Source: CAYNJG01 sp964397295 (lineage in GTDB: Bacteria > Planctomycetota > Planctomycetia > Pirellulales > Pirellulaceae). From it: DNA of 64,000 nucleotides. Below, in pieces: positions 59,965-64,000 of the stretch. The notes beneath the pieces were generated by a model. The model saw only the letters and a program-made list of their open reading frames with translations. It did not search any database and was not told the origin of the DNA. Every line of letters begins with the position of its first letter. Position 1 is the stretch's first letter. Made by a program: the position numbers and the translations under genes. Where the stretch lies: positions 6,191 through 70,190 of the forward strand of contig CAYNJG010000008.1 of assembly GCA_964397295.1 (NCBI GenBank), in the 5' to 3' direction.

Positions 59965-59982
59965 TGATTGAGACCCTTTAAA

Positions 59983-61146
59983 ATGCCCGCCGACTTCCGC
60001 AACATTGTGGTCCTCGGTTCCACGGGCAGTGTTGGCCGCAGCACGCTTGAGGTCATCGATGCATCTAACGATTTGGGCGTCCTGGCGATCTCCGCACACT
60101 CGCGTCTCGCGGAAGCAGCCAACCAATGTCGTCAGAATCAGATCCCGTTCTTGATTGCCACGGATCCCATCGCAGTCCATCAATTTGACCGCAGTGTGCT
60201 CCCCGAGAACACCACGCTCCTAGTAGGGGAAGAGCAGGTCGAAGCATTTGTCCGTCGACCGGATGTCGAAACCGTTGTCTCGGCGATTGTAGGTAGCGCT
60301 GGTCTACGCGGTTCATGGGCGGCGATCGAAGCAGGTAAACGCGTCGCGCTTGCGAACAAGGAAACACTCGTTGTTGCCGGCCAGCTGGTCATGAATCTGG
60401 CAGAGCGAAGCGGTGCAACGCTAATTCCCGTCGATAGCGAACACAGCGCGATCTTCCAAGCACTCCAGGCCGGCAGCCGCGGCGACCTAAGACGAATTGT
60501 GCTGACGGCCAGCGGCGGACCTTTTCGGAATCTGTCCAGCGAGCAACTCAAACACGTTACGCTCGAGCAAGCCTTGCAGCACCCGACATACGACATGGGG
60601 CCGAAAATCACAATCGATTCCGCCACAATGTTAAACAAAGCGCTCGAGATCATTGAGGCTCGTTGGTTGTTCGATGTCGTGGGCGACCAAATCGAAGTCG
60701 TCATTCATCCACAATCGATCGTTCACTCGATGGTTGAGTTTCAAGACGGTTCTGTGATTGCTCAACTGAGTCCGCCCGATATGAAGTTGCCGATTCAATA
60801 CGCGTTGACGTATCCCAATCGCGTACCGGGTGTCGCGTCCAAGCTAGACTGGACGAAAAACCATGAACTCACATTCGAAGCTCCAGATTTGGAGCGATTT
60901 GAAGCCCTTACGCTGGGTCACGAAGTCGCCGATAAAGGCGGAACGGCGGGCGCCGTTTTGAACGCTGCCAAAGAGAAAGCCGTACAACTGTTTATAGATG
61001 GTGAGCTTGCATTCCACGAGATCGTGAGTGCTTGCCGAGAAGTACTTAATAATCACACATTTGATCCTAGTCCTTCATTGGAGCAGCTGATTGCAGCCGA
61101 CCACTGGGCAAGGAATGAGGTAGATCGATGGACCATGGCATCTTGA
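59983..61146 (+). CDS. dxr: 1-deoxy-D-xylulose-5-phosphate reductoisomerase
   Basis: A 387-residue NADPH enzyme, second step of the MEP isoprenoid pathway, making MEP from DXP. The ATG at 59983 opens ADFRNIVVLGSTGSVGRSTL, with the NADPH motif GSTGSVG. Metal and substrate residues: PVDSEHSAIFQAL, the KITIDSATMLNKALEIIEA block, WLFDV, and HPQSIVHSMVEFQDGSV. Length is standard. The stop codon lies 19 bases into the start of the site-2 protease gene (overlap), so both are likely co-translated. Together with ispE at 50.2-51.2 kb it shows a MEP-pathway organism. Confidence 0.97.
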   Translation: MPADFRNIVVLGSTGSVGRSTLEVIDASNDLGVLAISAHSRLAEAANQCRQNQIPFLIATDPIAVHQFDRSVLPENTTLLVGEEQVEAFVRRPDVETVVSAIVGSAGLRGSWAAIEAGKRVALANKETLVVAGQLVMNLAERSGATLIPVDSEHSAIFQALQAGSRGDLRRIVLTASGGPFRNLSSEQLKHVTLEQALQHPTYDMGPKITIDSATMLNKALEIIEARWLFDVVGDQIEVVIHPQSIVHSMVEFQDGSVIAQLSPPDMKLPIQYALTYPNRVPGVASKLDWTKNHELTFEAPDLERFEALTLGHEVADKGGTAGAVLNAAKEKAVQLFIDGELAFHEIVSACREVLNNHTFDPSPSLEQLIAADHWARNEVDRWTMAS

Positions 61147-63242
61147 TCGCCGGACTCTTGAGTCTGTCAACGCTGATATCGTTTGGTAAAGCGGCGCTCG
61201 GATTGGGCGTCGTGATCTTCGTCCACGAACTTGGCCACTTCCTTGTCGCCAAAGCGTGCGGCGTGAAGTGTGAGAAGTTCTATGTAGGTTTCGACGCGCC
61301 AATTACGATTTTTGGAATCTCACTGCCTCGGACGCTCTTCAAAAAACAATGGGGAGAAACCGAATACGGCATCGGCATCATTCCGCTTGGCGGCTACGTC
61401 AAAATGCTCGGTCAAGATGACAACCCTTCCAACGCCGCAGCAGAAGCCGAACGCGTCAAAGCTGAAGGCGGGCAACTCGATCCGCGCAGCTACCCAGCAA
61501 AGTCGGTACCGCAACGCATGGCCATTATCTCGGCAGGCGTGATCTTCAACATCATTTTTGGAATCATGATCGCGGCCGTGGCCTACAAGATGGGCGTAAA
61601 GTACACGCCGACGGTGATTGGCGGTTCGGGGGCAGGGGATCCCGCTTGGCTCGCAGGAATGCAACCGGGAGACCGAATCGTTTCGTTAGAAAAAGATAAA
61701 CCCAACGACGACCACCTGCGATTCATCAACGACTTGAAGATAAAAATGTTTTCGTTGGGCGATGGTGAAGATGTCGACATGCGATTGCGCGACGTCGATG
61801 GCAACGTCCGCGAAATAAAGATTACACCTAATTCGGGATATCAGAAGCAAACGATGACACCGACCATCGGTGTTTGGATGGCGAATTCCCCAATCGTACG
61901 CGGAGTCATCCTAGATTCCATCGCGGCAAAGGCCGGACTTGAACCCGGCGACTTGATTCATGCAATCACCGTCGAAGGTGAACGTACTGAAATCGACACC
62001 GATGGCGTTGGCATCGACATTCAAAAAATCCAAGCCTGCAACCCCCACAAACCAATCACACTGCATATCACGCGGACTGATAAAGAAACCAAAGTAGAAA
62101 ACGATCACGACATTCATTTGGATGTTGGGAAAGGCAAGCGCGTTGGCGTGGAACTTTCGATGGGTCCCGTTGTCTGCATACAATCTGGATCGATCGCAGA
62201 ATTGGCTGGACTGAAGGTTGGCGATGTCATTACGCAAATCAATGGCCAACCCATCGGTGACCCTGCTACTTTGCCGACTCGATTGTTGGAGTACATCGAT
62301 CAATCGACTGTTCTTACTGTCAATCGCGGTGAAGCAGAACAGCAGGTCACACTTAAGCCGAAAGCACCCCGCACGGATGCGTCTGTCCGCCGACGCAACG
62401 GACCGATTGGACTCGACTCAATCGGAATCGGCTACGTGATTTACCCGACAGTGACAGGAGTCATTGCGGGTAGTTCGGCCGAAGTGGCGGGAATTCAAGT
62501 TGGTGACGTTTTGAAATCGGCGCAACTTATCATGTTGCCCAAACCAATTCCGGAAGAAGATCGTTTACCGTGGTTGCTTGGTTCGTGGCAGAAATACCGC
62601 CAGAAAAGTCTTGGCCGCAAAACCCTCGCGATGTACGAGCTTGATCACCCTCTTCCGATCGACGAAGAAAATAACAACTGGCCTTTTATTCTCAGCTCGA
62701 TCCAAGGCGAAACGCCGTTCGAAGTTGTGCTCCAGTACGAGCGTGACGGCGTCGAGCAGACTTCGGACCAACTTTTGCCAACGAACTCCGACGCAATGCT
62801 GGATTCGACGCGGGGAATTCTGTTCGCCAGCTACGAAGAAAAACGAGTCGCTGCGTCTTGGTCCGAAGCATTTAGTCTTGGCGTTCGCGAAATCTGGGAA
62901 GGCATGAAGCAAGTTGTGATCGTGCTCAAACGCATTGGTTCCAACTACCAGAACCTGGGCGGACCACTGACAATCGCCACCGCAGCAACGATGGAAGCTA
63001 GTGAGGGACTTCCGCGTCTACTCATCTTCCTTACGCTTCTCAGTGCCAACCTAGCCGTGCTGAACTTCTTGCCGATTCCCGTGCTCGACGGTGGTCATAT
63101 GCTGTTTCTGGCGTACGAAGGAATCATGGGCAAGCCAGTAAACGAACGAGTACAAATGAGCCTCACGATGGTCGGCTTTAGTATGCTGCTTTGCCTGATG
63201 CTGTTCGTGTTTGGATTAGACCTTACGCGATTCTTTGGTTAG
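61128..63242 (+). CDS. rseP: RseP/site-2 protease with four PDZ-like segments
   Basis: A 704-residue intramembrane zinc protease. Active-site HELGH at residues 33-37 (FVHELGHFLVAKACGVKCEK) and the second metal-site block LNFLPIPVLDGGHMLFLAYEG near residue 660. E. coli RseP is about 450 residues with two PDZ domains. Here the extracytoplasmic part (about 158-560) has four GDxI-type units: AWLAGMQPGDRIVSLEKD, KAGLEPGDLIHAITVEG, AELAGLKVGDVITQINGQ and AEVAGIQVGDVLKSAQLI. A less conserved stretch (about 470-600) follows. The ATG at 61128 overlaps dxr by 19 bases. It cleaves membrane anti-sigma factors or remnant signal peptides; the target here is unknown. Confidence 0.93.
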   Translation: MDHGILIAGLLSLSTLISFGKAALGLGVVIFVHELGHFLVAKACGVKCEKFYVGFDAPITIFGISLPRTLFKKQWGETEYGIGIIPLGGYVKMLGQDDNPSNAAAEAERVKAEGGQLDPRSYPAKSVPQRMAIISAGVIFNIIFGIMIAAVAYKMGVKYTPTVIGGSGAGDPAWLAGMQPGDRIVSLEKDKPNDDHLRFINDLKIKMFSLGDGEDVDMRLRDVDGNVREIKITPNSGYQKQTMTPTIGVWMANSPIVRGVILDSIAAKAGLEPGDLIHAITVEGERTEIDTDGVGIDIQKIQACNPHKPITLHITRTDKETKVENDHDIHLDVGKGKRVGVELSMGPVVCIQSGSIAELAGLKVGDVITQINGQPIGDPATLPTRLLEYIDQSTVLTVNRGEAEQQVTLKPKAPRTDASVRRRNGPIGLDSIGIGYVIYPTVTGVIAGSSAEVAGIQVGDVLKSAQLIMLPKPIPEEDRLPWLLGSWQKYRQKSLGRKTLAMYELDHPLPIDEENNNWPFILSSIQGETPFEVVLQYERDGVEQTSDQLLPTNSDAMLDSTRGILFASYEEKRVAASWSEAFSLGVREIWEGMKQVVIVLKRIGSNYQNLGGPLTIATAATMEASEGLPRLLIFLTLLSANLAVLNFLPIPVLDGGHMLFLAYEGIMGKPVNERVQMSLTMVGFSMLLCLMLFVFGLDLTRFFG

Positions 63243-63247
63243 CAGTG

Positions 63248-63910
63248 ATGCACGAAACTCGTTGGATTTTTTTCGACGCCGCCGATACGTTGCTGCGTCC
63301 CGAACCCAGTGTCGCCAACACGTACTGCAGCATTGCACTTGAACACGGTATCGAAACTACCGTCGAAACCGTCAAGCGACGTTTTGCAGCCGGCCGGTTG
63401 ATTTACTTCTGCGATGAACGATCCAGCGAGCAACTCGATCGCGAACGCTGGCAATCGTTAGTTCTCGATGTGTTGCAGACGGATCGCATTGAGGTGTTCG
63501 ATCATCTTTGGGATCACTTCGCTAAGCCAACAAGCTGGCGGTTGTACGAAGACGTTGAGCCAACTTGGAACGCGTTGCTTGAGGGAGGTTTTCAATTGGG
63601 CATTGCCAGTAACTTCGACGCTCGTCTATTGCCGATTGTAAAATCGCTACCGCCGATCAACGCCGCGAAGCATGTCTTCTATTCGTCGAATATCGGATTT
63701 CGAAAACCGAGCACAATGTTCTTTCGCGCGATTGAAGAATCGTTGGGCATCCAGAACACGGATGCAACATTAGTCGGGGACAGCCAATCAGCTGACTTTG
63801 AAGGAGCCAAGCAGGCGGGCTGGAATTCAATCCACCTCAAACGTGGAGAGGCAAATCCAACTTGGCCGGTGATCTCGACACTCAGCGACCTACAGTCGAT
63901 CAAGCCGTAA
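63248..63910 (+). CDS. HAD-family hydrolase (HAD-IA, REG-2-like)
   Basis: A 220-residue phosphatase-type enzyme. Motif I reads FFDAADTLLRPEP, in which the usual DxDGT-type becomes DAADT; the nucleophile Asp is present. Motif III Lys sits in SSNIGFRKPSTMFFRAI, and motif IV in TLVGDSQSADFEGAKQAGWN. The cap inserted after motif I suggests the REG-2/HDHD3 subfamily. Substrate unknown. I start at the ATG at 63248, five bases after the rseP stop; the frame before it is continuous but overlaps rseP. Its end overlaps the next (minus-strand) gene by 21 bases. Confidence 0.88.
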   Translation: MHETRWIFFDAADTLLRPEPSVANTYCSIALEHGIETTVETVKRRFAAGRLIYFCDERSSEQLDRERWQSLVLDVLQTDRIEVFDHLWDHFAKPTSWRLYEDVEPTWNALLEGGFQLGIASNFDARLLPIVKSLPPINAAKHVFYSSNIGFRKPSTMFFRAIEESLGIQNTDATLVGDSQSADFEGAKQAGWNSIHLKRGEANPTWPVISTLSDLQSIKP

Positions 63911-64000
63911 CTCTGTGCTGCAGCCAGGTTCTTCCGGAGTGCGATAGTGGCCGCCTTCGACGTTGGCCGGATTCACAAAGTACTCTCGCAAGTGCGGAAT
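63890..64000 (-). CDS. Mandelate racemase/enolase-superfamily protein, C-terminal 36 codons
   Basis: A partial minus-strand gene entering from the window's right edge. The visible end reads IPHLREYFVNPANVEGGHYR and then TPEEPGCSTELRLDRL. This matches the C-terminal pattern of enolase-superfamily sugar acid dehydratases (L-fuconate/L-rhamnonate or galactonate type), with a conserved Gly-Xaa-Tyr-x3-Pro-x2-Pro-Gly ending. The catalytic residues are outside. It overlaps the HAD gene end by 21 bases. The call is moderate as only 36 codons are visible. Confidence 0.6.
   Translation of the reverse strand: MPHLREYFVNPANVEGGHYRTPEEPGCSTELRLDRL

Larger units (their letters stand above)
59605..59982. 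other. Divergent gene-free gap between ftsH and dxr
   Basis: 378 bases. It holds a minus-strand TATAAT for ftsH (see separate entry) and a short plus-strand frame at 59878-59964. No other structure is evident, apart from a TTATATCAGC stretch that may be part of the ftsH promoter. Confidence 0.5.

Noticed and set aside
1..64000. tRNA or rRNA genes
   Set aside because: All intergenic stretches were read on both strands for TTCGA-type T-loops with acceptor ends and for rRNA cores; none seen.
1..64000. CRISPR arrays, insertion sequences, integrases, prophage genes
   Set aside because: No regularly spaced direct repeats, no DDE/tyrosine-recombinase-like frames and no terminal inverted repeats flanking an open frame.

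Overview
The window reads as a chromosomal segment of a planctomycete, most likely of the Pirellula/Rhodopirellula group. The pointers are a PVC-type heme-binding multidomain protein with a planctomycetal cytochrome c module, LL-diaminopimelate aminotransferase (DapL), secreted glycine-rich and von Willebrand factor A proteins, Tat-exported sugar isomerase and Gfo/Idh proteins, and a base composition near 50-53% GC by eye. It is almost wholly coding, with about 51 protein genes. I found no rRNA, tRNA, CRISPR array, transposase or phage gene. The assignment is inference from gene content, not from a marker gene comparison.

Layout. 1-8 kb: the 3' part of an Lhr-type helicase, ribosomal protein L21 without its usual L27 partner, a DUF1877 protein, a frameshifted chain-length-determinant-like membrane protein, and a GGDEF-EAL protein. 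8-20 kb: histidine phosphatase, EamA transporter, the 1289-residue heme/copper protein, a response regulator with its histidine kinase, a VWA protein and RarA. 20-29 kb: DUF2617 and YiiX-like proteins, dapL, then an apparent operon glyA - receiver protein - HEAT/TPR protein - alpha/beta hydrolase, and a secreted metallopeptidase-like protein. 29-36.5 kb: an orphan solute-binding lipoprotein, then hpf, EIIA, HPr and EI (a regulatory phosphotransferase set with no sugar permease), with EI overlapping a DUF2344 protein that overlaps an RNase E/G gene. 36.5-42 kb: a cytochrome c-like lipoprotein of low complexity, a TIM-barrel isomerase and a Gfo/Idh oxidoreductase.

41-49 kb: a tungsten-type aldehyde oxidoreductase operon (four-cluster ferredoxin, AOR, FAD subunit, MoaD-like carrier), a secreted protein of unknown family, rlmN, an M20 peptidase and a BFD-like [2Fe-2S] protein. 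49-52 kb: a SpoVG protein carrying an inserted zinc ribbon, directly downstream of a frameshifted ispE, then a DUF368 membrane protein. 52-57 kb: sdhCAB and an HU-like protein. 57-64 kb: ftsH, dxr overlapping a site-2 protease with four PDZ-like segments, a HAD hydrolase, and the last 36 codons of an enolase-superfamily enzyme. ispE and dxr supply the non-mevalonate isoprenoid pathway.

The observation I rate highest is an 86-base segment, 79/86 identical, that is shared in frame by two unrelated genes 19 kb apart: the lipoprotein at 36.6 kb, just after its lipid anchor, and the extra C-terminal tail of SdhC at 55.4 kb. Other points of interest are the zinc-ribbon SpoVG, a hairpin-rich 565-base gap between ftsH and the HU gene, two frameshifted genes, and the four-PDZ protease.
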